A program made the translations under genes and the position numbers. From Clostridia bacterium (GTDB lineage Bacteria; Bacillota; Clostridia; Oscillospirales; Acutalibacteraceae), in assembly GCA_017382915.1 (NCBI GenBank), contig JAFNZJ010000101.1:1-7525 (forward strand): 7,525 bases of DNA, read 5' to 3'. Position 1 is the stretch's first letter, and every line of letters begins with the position of its first letter. This document shows, piece by piece, positions 1 to 5,180 of the stretch. The notes under the pieces were generated by a model. It was not told where the DNA came from. It worked only from the letters and a program-made list of their open reading frames with translations, and did no database searches.

Positions 1-425
1 GTGCAGCCACGGTTGGTTGCTGTGCTAATATGATAGGCTTTGCCTTTGCCAGCTACCGCGAAAATAAGCTTGGCGGTGTTTTTGCACAGGGCATAGGCAC
101 AAGTATGCTTCAGGTACCAAACATCGTTAAAAAGCCAATTATCTGGCTTCCTGCTATAATAAGCAGCGCTATTTTAGGCCCTGTTTCAACCTGCCTTTTA
201 AAAATGACAAATAATCCCACCGGTTCGGGTATGGGTACCTGCGGTTTTGTTGGTCAAATTACAACCTTCCAAACCATGACGGGTGAAGGCGCATCGGCAA
301 TAATTGTTTTGGCAGAAATTGTTGTAATGCATTTTGTTTTACCCGCAATTCTTGCCCTTGCTATTTCTGAAACAATGCGTAAGCTTAAATGGATTAAAGA
401 CGGCGATATGAAATTGGAGCTGTAA
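1..425 (+). CDS. PfoR/EIIC-like integral membrane protein, C-terminal part
   Basis: The reading frame is already open at the window edge (codons from base 3) and continues through an internal ATG at 30, so this is the 3' end of a longer gene, with about 140 residues visible. The residues before that Met (AATVGCCAN) continue a membrane segment, which argues against ATG 30 as the start. Motifs such as GTSMLQVPNIVKKP, ILGPVSTCLLKM and NPTGSGMGTCGFVGQ match, from memory, the C-terminal half of the PTS_EIIC_2 / COG3641 (PfoR) family, about 340 residues in full. These are multi-pass membrane proteins related to PTS sugar permeases, with uncertain substrate; one member was described as a toxin regulator in Clostridium perfringens. 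Two hydrophobic stretches are clear: the one around PIIWLPAIISSAILGP and the one around IIVLAEIVVMHFVLPAILAL. No EIIA or EIIB domain follows. The gene ends 3 nt before the serine hydrolase gene, which suggests cotranscription. Family is fairly sure; function is not. Confidence 0.8.
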   Translation, partial: AATVGCCANMIGFAFASYRENKLGGVFAQGIGTSMLQVPNIVKKPIIWLPAIISSAILGPVSTCLLKMTNNPTGSGMGTCGFVGQITTFQTMTGEGASAIIVLAEIVVMHFVLPAILALAISETMRKLKWIKDGDMKLEL

Positions 426-428
426 AAT

Positions 429-1556
429 ATGAATTTTAATGGACTTACTGAATTTTTAAAAAATGTTGACCACAATCTTATTCACGACTGTGAAATTGTA
501 GTTTTTAAAGAGCATAAATGTATTTATAAAAACAGATTTACTGCGGACGATGTTGACCCTAGTGAGGATAAAAAGGATATGTATTACCTTTTTTCGGCAA
601 CAAAGGTTATTACAGCGACCGCAACTATGCGCCTTGTTGAAGAGGGTAAAATTGGCTTAGATGACCCTGTTAAAAAATATTTGCCCGAATTTGCGGAATT
701 ATATGTTTTAAAGGGTGGCGAAAAGGTAAAAGCCAAAAATGTTCTAACCGTAAGGCATTTACTTTCAATGCAGGGTGGCTTTAACTATAATTTGGGTCAC
801 GAAGAAATTGTAAAAATTAAAGAGCAAAGCGGCAATATGGCATCCACCCGTGAGGTGGTTAGCGCTATTGCCAAAATGCCACTTGTTTTTGAACCGGGTG
901 AAAATTATTTATATAGTCTTTGTCACGATGTTTTGGCCGCCATTATTGAGGTGGTTACAGGCAAAAGCTATTATGAATATTTAAAGGAAATTATATTTAT
1001 TCCTCTTGAAATGAATGATATGACCTTTACCCCCACACCCGAAGTTTTAGCTCGTATGAAGCAGCAGTATATGGTTGATTTAAAAACTAATACATCCTTG
1101 CCACAGGCACCAATTTGTAATTTCAGACTTACCGAAAATTATCAAAGCGGTGGCGCAGGCTTAATTGGTACACTAAATGACTACATTAAGTTTGCTGACA
1201 CTTTAGCATCGGGCGAATCGGCAAACGGCTACAGACTTTTAAAACCCGAAACAATCGAGCTTATGAAAACCAACCAGCTTACAGGCGCTTCTTTTGATAG
1301 CTTTAAAAGGATTGTTAAAAGGTCGGGTTATAGCTATGCACTTGGTGTACGCACCCTAATAAATCAAAACCTAGCACATTCCCTTAGCCCTATTGGTGAA
1401 TTTGGTTGGGATGGCGCCGCAGGTGCTTACTGTATGATTGATACCGAAAATAAGCTGTCTTGCTATTTTGCACAGCATCTTTTGGGCTGTGAATATACAT
1501 TTACAAATGTTCACCCCGCAATTAGAAATCACATTTATAAAGCATTAAAGGAATAG
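429..1556 (+). CDS. Beta-lactamase-family serine hydrolase (class C / esterase-like)
   Basis: This 375-residue protein has the beta-lactamase/transpeptidase-like fold (Pfam Beta-lactamase, PF00144), which includes class C beta-lactamases, D-Ala-D-Ala carboxypeptidases and EstB-type esterases. The SxxK catalytic motif is SATK (Ser56, Lys59) in the context LFSATKVITA. The second motif is Y162-S-L, not the Y-x-N of true class C lactamases, and is followed by D167-V-L; Y-S-L is typical of the esterase/peptidase-like branch. The third motif region is FGWDGAAG (325-332), where many relatives have WGG. Other family marks are VRHLLSMQGGF (108-118) and FEPGENYLYS. No signal peptide or membrane segment is seen at the N-terminus, so the protein is probably cytoplasmic, which fits an esterase or peptidase better than a resistance enzyme. 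GGAG at 416-419 lies 9 nt before the ATG. It sits between the EIIC-like gene and pyk with gaps of 3 and 6 nt. The substrate cannot be read from the sequence. Confidence 0.88.
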   Translation: MNFNGLTEFLKNVDHNLIHDCEIVVFKEHKCIYKNRFTADDVDPSEDKKDMYYLFSATKVITATATMRLVEEGKIGLDDPVKKYLPEFAELYVLKGGEKVKAKNVLTVRHLLSMQGGFNYNLGHEEIVKIKEQSGNMASTREVVSAIAKMPLVFEPGENYLYSLCHDVLAAIIEVVTGKSYYEYLKEIIFIPLEMNDMTFTPTPEVLARMKQQYMVDLKTNTSLPQAPICNFRLTENYQSGGAGLIGTLNDYIKFADTLASGESANGYRLLKPETIELMKTNQLTGASFDSFKRIVKRSGYSYALGVRTLINQNLAHSLSPIGEFGWDGAAGAYCMIDTENKLSCYFAQHLLGCEYTFTNVHPAIRNHIYKALKE

Positions 1557-1562
1557 AATTTA

Positions 1563-2993
1563 ATGAGAAAAACTAAAATTATAGGCACCCTTGGTCCTGC
1601 CAGTATTAACGAAAAAACTATTGAAGAAATGATTCTTAGTGGTATGAATGTCGCCAGACTTAACTTTTCACACGGCGACCACGATTATCATCAAAAATCC
1701 ATTGATATGGTAAAAAAGGTACGCGAAAAGTTAAAGGTACCTGTTGCAATTTTGATGGATACCAAAGGTCCTGAAATTCGCCTAAAGAATTTTGAAAATT
1801 CTAAAGCCAATTTGGTTGAGGGTCAAAGCTTTACCCTTACCACTAAGGACATTTTAGGTAATGAAAATATTGCCGCGGTTAGCTACTCAGATTTACCGTC
1901 ACAGCTAAAGATGGGGGATAATGTTTTAATTGATGACGGTAAGGTTTCTATGGTGGTAGATAAAACCGATGAAGAAAATATCTACTGTACCGTTAAAATT
2001 GGCGGTGAGGTTGCCAACCATAAGGGCATAAATATTCCTCACGTGCATCTTGATATGCCATATATTAGCAAAAGCGATGAGCAGGATATAATTTTTGGCA
2101 TTAAAAATGATGTTGATTTTATTGCCGCGTCATTTGTCCGCTGTAAGGAGGATATTATTGCACTTCGCAAGTTTGTTGACTATTATGGCGGTCATAAAAT
2201 TAAGCTAATTTCAAAAATTGAAAACATTGAAGGCGTTGAAAACTTTAATGAAATTTTGCGCTATTCAGACGGAATTATGGTAGCCCGTGGTGATATGGGT
2301 GTTGAAATTGAGTATGAGCGTCTGCCCGGTATTCAAAAGAAGTTTATAAACAAATGCTATCAGTCGGGCAAAATGGTTATTACCGCTACCCAAATGTTGG
2401 AGTCTATGATAACCAGCGCAACGCCAACCCGTGCCGAAATAACCGACGTTGCAAATGCCGTTTTTGATGGCACATCAGCCATAATGCTGTCTGGTGAGAC
2501 TGCTGTTGGACTTCACCCCGCACATGTAGTTAGCGTTATGGCAAAAATTGCTGAACAGGCTGAGGCAGATGCCTTTGAAATGCAAACCTATAACGGCATT
2601 AAGTATGATATGGATAATACCGATATAACCAACGCAATCTGTGATGCCGCCTGCACCACTGCGCGTGATGTTAATGCAAATGCCATTATTGCCGTTACAA
2701 AGTCGGGACATACCGCACGCCGCGTTTCAAAGTTCCGTCCGTTTGAAACAATTATTGCCGCAACACCAAACATTAAAACCTATTATCAACTTTCACTTTC
2801 TTGGGGCGTTTACCCTGTTTTGGCACTTAATCAGCACGATTCTGAAGGTCTTTTTCAGCACGCTATTGACTGTGCCCGCGGTGAAGATTTAGTCTCTCCC
2901 GGTGATACCGTGGTAATTACCGCAGGTGTACCCCTTAATGTTGAGGGTACTACTAACCTGTTAAAGGTACAAATTGTTGAGGGCAGAAAATAA
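1563..2993 (+). CDS. pyk: Pyruvate kinase
   Basis: Cytoplasmic glycolytic enzyme converting phosphoenolpyruvate and ADP to pyruvate and ATP. The 476 residues match the usual length of about 470; the additional PEP-utiliser-like C-terminal domain of Bacillus enzymes (about 585 residues) is absent. The barrel begins with TKIIGTLGPAS, and ARLNFSHG gives the active-site Arg32, Asn34, Ser36 and His37. MDTKGPEIR (65-73) carries the Glu (E71) that marks potassium-dependent enzymes. The B domain spans roughly 74-170. ISKIE gives catalytic Lys218 and metal ligand Glu220, and ARGD gives metal ligand Asp244. The C domain (about 350-476) contains TKSGHTARR (379-387), which resembles the phosphate-binding loop of enzymes activated by sugar phosphates, so allosteric activation is likely though the effector is unknown. 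AAAGGA at 1547-1552 overlaps the end of the preceding gene and supports this start. A terminator follows directly. Confidence 0.98.
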   Translation: MRKTKIIGTLGPASINEKTIEEMILSGMNVARLNFSHGDHDYHQKSIDMVKKVREKLKVPVAILMDTKGPEIRLKNFENSKANLVEGQSFTLTTKDILGNENIAAVSYSDLPSQLKMGDNVLIDDGKVSMVVDKTDEENIYCTVKIGGEVANHKGINIPHVHLDMPYISKSDEQDIIFGIKNDVDFIAASFVRCKEDIIALRKFVDYYGGHKIKLISKIENIEGVENFNEILRYSDGIMVARGDMGVEIEYERLPGIQKKFINKCYQSGKMVITATQMLESMITSATPTRAEITDVANAVFDGTSAIMLSGETAVGLHPAHVVSVMAKIAEQAEADAFEMQTYNGIKYDMDNTDITNAICDAACTTARDVNANAIIAVTKSGHTARRVSKFRPFETIIAATPNIKTYYQLSLSWGVYPVLALNQHDSEGLFQHAIDCARGEDLVSPGDTVVITAGVPLNVEGTTNLLKVQIVEGRK

Positions 2994-3000
2994 TATTTTT

Positions 3001-3030
3001 AAGGCCGTCATTTTATTTGGCGGCCTTTTT
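3001..3030 (+). terminator. Rho-independent terminator after pyk
   Basis: A 9-bp stem (AAGGCCGTC with GGCGGCCTT, one G-U pair) closes a 9-nt A/T loop and runs into five T residues. It begins 7 nt after the pyk stop codon. The T run is short and interrupted by AAAA, so some read-through is plausible, which matters because the next ribosome binding site starts 4 nt further on. Confidence 0.85.
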
Positions 3031-3044
3031 AAAAGGGTGATTAT

Positions 3045-3833
3045 ATGAAGCAAGATTTAATAATTTTTGCCGATTACGGACTTGATGATGCCGCCGCAAC
3101 CATAAGCGTTTTAAATGCACACAATAATTTTAATGCTATTACCATTGTACCTATTGGCGGTAATGTACCGACCAATATGTCGTTTAATAACTGCTTTACC
3201 CTTTTAAATAATTTTTTATGCCTAAAGCATAAAATAACGGTTGTTGATACTTTGGATAACCCGCAGCCATCTGAATATCTTGCTGAAATTCACGGTAATG
3301 ACGGTATGGGTGATATTTTTGAAAGCAACCCAAAAACCAATGATTTTAAGATTATTAAATATAATCAGTGGCTTGATACCCTTAACGGCAATGAGGTAGT
3401 TTTAAGCCTAGGTCCAATGACCTTGGTAAAGCCCGTAATGGAAAGGTATCCGCTAAAACTTATTTTAATGGGTGGCTGTATTAACGAAAGCCCTAATTTT
3501 AAAGGATATGAATTTAATCACTGTCTGGATACTGAGGCCTTTGCCTATTGCGTAAAGTTTCCACATACAGCCATTACGCTTGATACCTGCCGCATACCTG
3601 CACTTGATATTAGAAACATTGATGTTGTAGGTGACGGTCTGCATGAGCAAATTTTAAGGGCCGACCAAAAATTAAGCATAACCAGAAATGAGCAGGGGTG
3701 TTATGTTTGGGATGATATAGCGGCCTGCTACCTGCTAAAGCCAGAGCGTTTTAGCACTAAAGCTTGCACCGATAAATGGGGCAATATTATAAATAATGCC
3801 ATATATATTTCAAGTGAAGTTTATTATAAATAA
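3045..3833 (+). CDS. Nucleoside hydrolase-like protein (inosine/uridine-preferring family), divergent
   Basis: This 262-residue protein belongs to the IU_nuc_hydro family (PF01156), enzymes that cleave the N-glycosidic bond of nucleosides to ribose and free base; it is shorter than the usual 310-330 residues. The N-terminal metal motif reads FADYGLDDA: Asp10, Asp14 and Asp15 are kept, but the usual DxDPGxDD has lost its first Asp (Phe8) and its Pro (Tyr11). Further family marks are GGN (Asn40), HGNDGMG (83-89), LILMGG (139-144) and EFNHCLDTEA (156-165). The C-terminal metal Asp is D223 in VWDD; there the catalytic His of inosine-uridine enzymes is Trp222, as in purine-specific IAG hydrolases (Trp-Asp). 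Purine preference is an inference from recalled alignments, and loss of activity is also possible. AGGGTG (3034-3039) lies 5 nt before the ATG. No promoter fits between the pyk terminator and this gene, so it may depend on read-through from pyk. No signal peptide; cytoplasmic. Confidence 0.85.
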   Translation: MKQDLIIFADYGLDDAAATISVLNAHNNFNAITIVPIGGNVPTNMSFNNCFTLLNNFLCLKHKITVVDTLDNPQPSEYLAEIHGNDGMGDIFESNPKTNDFKIIKYNQWLDTLNGNEVVLSLGPMTLVKPVMERYPLKLILMGGCINESPNFKGYEFNHCLDTEAFAYCVKFPHTAITLDTCRIPALDIRNIDVVGDGLHEQILRADQKLSITRNEQGCYVWDDIAACYLLKPERFSTKACTDKWGNIINNAIYISSEVYYK

Positions 3834-3866
3834 AAAAAGGCTACCTTAAAAAGGGTAGCCTTTTTT
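3833..3866 (+). terminator. Strong bidirectional terminator between convergent genes
   Basis: A perfect 13-bp inverted repeat, AAAAAAGGCTACC with GGTAGCCTTTTTT, encloses an 8-nt loop. The left arm overlaps the last base of the nucleoside hydrolase stop codon. Because A and T runs flank both sides of the GC core, the same element ends transcription of the nucleoside hydrolase gene on the + strand and of the small Cys-rich gene arriving from the - strand, whose stop codon lies 23 bp away. Confidence 0.92.
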
Positions 3867-3888
3867 GCCGCTTAATAGGTAGGGGAGG

Positions 3889-4014
3889 TTAGCAGCAGCA
3901 GTCGTTGTTGTTTTGACAGCCACAGCCATTTGAGCCGTTACCGCAACCACAGCAAGCAAGGATCAAAATAAGAATGATCACCCAAGAGCAGTTATTACCA
4001 CCAAAAAAGTTCAT
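3889..4014 (-). CDS. Small cysteine-rich hydrophobic protein (41 aa)
   Basis: This short minus-strand gene reads ATG to TAA without interruption and encodes 41 residues. The start MNFFGGNNCS is followed by a hydrophobic run WVIILILILA (11-20) and then a Cys/Gly/Asn-rich tail ending in three cysteines; nine of the 41 residues are Cys (9, 21, 22, 24, 31, 33, 39, 40, 41). The run of about 10 hydrophobic residues is short for a full membrane span. A very strong ribosome binding site (GGAGGT, 6 nt before the ATG) and a terminator after the stop support a real gene. It resembles the tiny Cys-rich proteins of Clostridia that databases name chorion-class high-cysteine protein, and more loosely YjcZ-type sporulation peptides; this is recognition of style, not a proven family match. 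The role is unknown; metal binding, disulfide cross-linking or spore-coat use are possibilities. It is divergent from the heat-shock operon. The + strand open frame over it is a shadow. Confidence 0.82.
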   Translation of the reverse strand: MNFFGGNNCSWVIILILILACCGCGNGSNGCGCQNNNDCCC

Positions 4015-4020
4015 AATCGT

Positions 4021-4029
4021 ACCTCCCTT
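4021..4029 (-). promoter_or_regulatory. Strong ribosome binding site of the small Cys-rich gene
   Basis: On the minus strand this reads GAAGGGAGGT or close to it, with GGAGGT 6 nt from the ATG. It is nearly full anti-16S complementarity, stronger than that of any other gene in the window, and it fixes the start of a gene easily missed for its length. Confidence 0.85.
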
Positions 4030-4034
4030 CAATG

Positions 4035-4058
4035 AAAACTCACAGGTTTGTGAATTTT
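4035..4058 (-). promoter_or_regulatory. Inverted repeat / hairpin in the leader of the small gene
   Basis: Arms AAAATTCACA and TGTGAGTTTT (minus-strand reading) pair over 10 bp with one G-U and a 4-nt AACC loop. The core TCACA-GGTT-TGTGA (+ strand 4040-4053) is a perfect 5-bp dyad. It sits 5 nt upstream of the ribosome binding site, so it could stabilise the leader RNA, affect translation, or be a repressor dyad in DNA. No T run follows on the minus strand, so it is not a terminator. Confidence 0.4.
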
Positions 4059-4060
4059 CT

Positions 4061-4106
4061 GTTTACAGTATATCCTATGCTAAACTGCAAAAATGGTTAC
4101 AGTATA
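4061..4106. repeat. Pair of 12-bp direct repeats upstream of the small gene
   Basis: GTTTACAGTATA at 4061-4072 and GGTTACAGTATA at 4095-4106 agree at 11 of 12 positions and start 34 bp apart. They lie in the non-coding region between the divergent genes, where promoters for the minus-strand gene are expected. They could be paired protein-binding sites or a chance effect of A/T richness. Confidence 0.4.
4071..4098 (-). promoter_or_regulatory. Candidate SigK-type promoter of the small gene
   Basis: On the minus strand, AACC (4095-4098) is followed, with 16 nt between its AC and the next element, by CATAGGATA (4071-4079). This fits the known late mother-cell SigK pattern of AC at -35 and CATANNNTA at -10 spaced 16-17 nt. 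A start point near 4063 would leave a leader of about 50 nt containing the hairpin. No good SigA promoter was found here on this strand. The motif is short and degenerate, so this is only a lead. Confidence 0.3.
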
Positions 4107-4120
4107 AAAATATTAACAAA

Positions 4121-4140
4121 TTAAAAATTTTTAAAAACAT
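4121..4140 (+). promoter_or_regulatory. UP-like A/T tract upstream of the ctsR promoter
   Basis: The A-run/T-run/A-run block TTAAAAATTTTTAAAAACAT lies about -57 to -38 relative to the expected start, the place where UP elements contact the RNA polymerase alpha subunit, and its pattern resembles the UP consensus. Its first 14 bases are a perfect palindrome. Such tracts are common in A/T-rich genomes. Confidence 0.4.
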
Positions 4141-4141
4141 T

Positions 4142-4158
4142 ATTGACTTTTACTGACC
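4142..4158 (-). promoter_or_regulatory. CtsR operator 1 (minus orientation, over the -35)
   Basis: Read on the minus strand this is GGTCAGTAAAAGTCAAT, matching the CtsR heptad pair RGTCAAA-NNN-RGTCAAA with a few mismatches. It covers the -35 hexamer, so a bound CtsR dimer would block RNA polymerase. It mirrors the second operator, with centres 42 bp apart, about four helical turns. Confidence 0.75.
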
Positions 4159-4170
4159 TTTGTGTATAAT
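4143..4170 (+). promoter_or_regulatory. SigA-type promoter of the ctsR operon
   Basis: TTGACT (4143-4148) and a perfect TATAAT (4165-4170) are separated by 16 nt. Transcription should start near 4176-4179, giving a leader of about 40 nt that contains the downstream CtsR operator and the ribosome binding site. The promoter is strong by sequence and embedded between two CtsR sites, the expected layout for a repressed heat-shock operon. Confidence 0.85.
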
Positions 4171-4183
4171 AAAATATAGATAA

Positions 4184-4200
4184 GGTCAGTAAAGGTCAAA
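4184..4200 (+). promoter_or_regulatory. CtsR operator 2 (plus orientation, in the leader)
   Basis: GGTCAGTAAAGGTCAAA fits the CtsR consensus heptad repeat (RGTCAAA, three bases, RGTCAAA) with only two mismatches, both in the first heptad. It lies just downstream of the predicted transcription start and 3 nt before the ctsR ribosome binding site, so binding would block promoter clearance and give autoregulation. Confidence 0.9.
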
Positions 4201-4216
4201 AAAGAGGTGCTTAATT

Positions 4217-4669
4217 ATGAAAATGAGTGATATAATAACCGCAAGAATAATGCAAATGTTAGAGCAGTCAGAGTATAACTCTGCAGAAATTCAGCGCAAT
4301 GAGTTGGCAGCCCTTGTCGGTTGTGTGCCCAGCCAAATTAACTATGTTTTGGCATCACGCTTTACGCCTGAGCACGGCTTTGTTATTGAAAGTCGCAGGG
4401 GTGGCGGCGGTTATATTCGCATAACCAGAGTAAGTCTTGACAGGTCATCGGCGCTAATGCATATAATCAATTCTATCGGCGGTGAGCTTGACGCATCAAC
4501 CGCGCGTATTTTAATTGAAAACAGTCTGCAGGCCGACCTTATTGATGGAAAATCGGCTGAGCTTATGCAGGCCGCAATCAGTAGCACCGTACTGCGTGAA
4601 ATTCCACCAATTTTAAAGGACCGTTTTCGCGCAGCTGTTATTAAGCAAATGCTGATTGCACTTATTTAG
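4217..4669 (+). CDS. ctsR: Transcriptional repressor CtsR
   Basis: This 150-residue protein is the class III heat-shock repressor, which binds heptad repeats as a dimer and represses clp genes until heat or protein damage inactivates it. The N-terminal half holds a winged helix-turn-helix: CVPSQINYVLASRF (36-49) contains the recognition helix, and SRRGGGGYIRI (59-69) is the wing with the tetraglycine loop and the Arg (R61) equivalent to the one that McsB phosphorylates in Geobacillus and that senses temperature. The C-terminal half (about 75-150) is the helical dimerisation domain, more divergent but of normal length. GAGGTG at 4204-4209 lies 7 nt before the ATG; another ATG two codons later is possible but further from it. 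Two CtsR operators surround its promoter, so it is autoregulated. It is the first gene of the operon, and its stop codon overlaps the mcsA ribosome binding site. Confidence 0.97.
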   Translation: MKMSDIITARIMQMLEQSEYNSAEIQRNELAALVGCVPSQINYVLASRFTPEHGFVIESRRGGGGYIRITRVSLDRSSALMHIINSIGGELDASTARILIENSLQADLIDGKSAELMQAAISSTVLREIPPILKDRFRAAVIKQMLIALI

Positions 4670-4673
4670 GGGG
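4668..4673 (+). promoter_or_regulatory. Ribosome binding site deciding the mcsA start
   Basis: AGGGGG overlaps the ctsR stop codon and lies 9 nt before ATG 4683. It lies downstream of the earlier in-frame ATG at 4656, so it excludes that longer start, and it is rather far (12 nt) from the adjacent ATG at 4686. Confidence 0.8.
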
Positions 4674-4682
4674 TATTTAACT

Positions 4683-5180
4683 ATGATGTGTGATGTTTGT
4701 TTAAAAAATCCCGCAACTACCCATATTAAAAGGGTGGTTAACGGTGTTGCTAAAGAAAAGCACCTTTGTTCATACTGTGCCGCTAAAGAAGGGTATAGCA
4801 ATTTTGGAAAATTAAGTTTTGCCAATATGCTGGCATCGGTCTTTAGTGAAAATGAGTCAAATAATTTAATTTCAACCCGCCGTTGTCAGTGCTGTGGCGC
4901 ATCCTTTTCAGATATTGCCCAAAGCGGCAAGGTAGGATGCAGTGAATGTTATACAGTCTTTAAGGACCAGTTATTACCATCACTTGGCAGGCTTCACGGC
5001 AAAACAATTCATACAGGCAAAACTCCCAATCAGGCAGAGCAGACCGAAAAGGTAAGCGATAAAATCAATAAGTTAAGGCAAAGCCTTAATGACGCCATTA
5101 AGAATGAAGAGTTTGAAAAGGCGGCCGAAATTAGGGATGAAATCAAAGCTTTAGAGGGTGAGGTTAAGGATAATGAGTAG
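4683..5180 (+). CDS. mcsA: McsA, zinc-finger activator of the McsB arginine kinase
   Basis: This 165-residue protein is the partner and activator of McsB and, in Bacillus, helps modulate CtsR. Four Cys pairs that can form two zinc sites are visible: C3/C6 and C29/C32 (CDVC, CSYC), then C68/C71 and C86/C89 (CQCC, CSEC). The C-terminus (about 126-160) is a UVR motif of the UvrB/UvrC type, KINKLRQSLNDAI followed by FEKAAEIRDEIKAL, which probably forms a helical hairpin that binds a partner. A longer frame begins at 4656, but that ATG lies inside ctsR and lacks a ribosome binding site. AGGGGG supports ATG 4683; the neighbouring ATG 4686 would give a protein one residue shorter that starts directly MCDVC. 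Its 3' end overlaps mcsB by 8 nt, which suggests translational coupling of the two partners. All expected zinc ligands are present. Confidence 0.96.
   Translation: MMCDVCLKNPATTHIKRVVNGVAKEKHLCSYCAAKEGYSNFGKLSFANMLASVFSENESNNLISTRRCQCCGASFSDIAQSGKVGCSECYTVFKDQLLPSLGRLHGKTIHTGKTPNQAEQTEKVSDKINKLRQSLNDAIKNEEFEKAAEIRDEIKALEGEVKDNE
5156..5163 (+). promoter_or_regulatory. Ribosome binding site deciding the mcsB start
   Basis: GGGTGAGG within the end of mcsA lies 9 nt upstream of ATG 5173. The upstream in-frame GTG at 5158 lies inside this element, so a start there is unlikely. Confidence 0.7.

Noticed and set aside
30..32. ATG at 30 as the true start of the first gene
   Set aside because: The frame is open to the window edge and the upstream codons continue the family's conserved membrane segment, so the gene is cut by the window.
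429..1556. Antibiotic-resistance beta-lactamase
   Set aside because: No signal peptide, Y-S-L instead of Y-x-N, and a housekeeping operon context point to an esterase or peptidase-like member rather than a class C resistance enzyme.
2475..2892. Overlapping open frames on both strands inside pyk
   Set aside because: They fall wholly inside a clearly conserved pyruvate kinase frame, lack ribosome binding sites and have no family resemblance.
2961..2996. Promoter at the end of pyk for the nucleoside hydrolase (TTGTTG with TAATAT)
   Set aside because: The spacing is only 11 nt, far short of 16-18, and other -35 candidates at proper spacing match poorly.
3974..4156. Plus-strand 60-codon open frame between the nucleoside hydrolase and ctsR
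   Set aside because: It overlaps the well-supported minus-strand Cys-rich gene, has no ribosome binding site, its translation has no recognisable pattern, and its end runs into the ctsR promoter.
3867..4216. Riboswitch, CRISPR array or mobile-element end in the longest gene-poor stretch
   Set aside because: No repeated spacers, no long terminal inverted repeats, no recognisable aptamer core; the region is explained by the small gene, its leader and the ctsR promoter.
4656..4682. Longer N-terminus for McsA starting inside ctsR
   Set aside because: The added nine residues precede the conserved MCDVC start of the family, no ribosome binding site precedes this ATG, and a good one precedes 4683.
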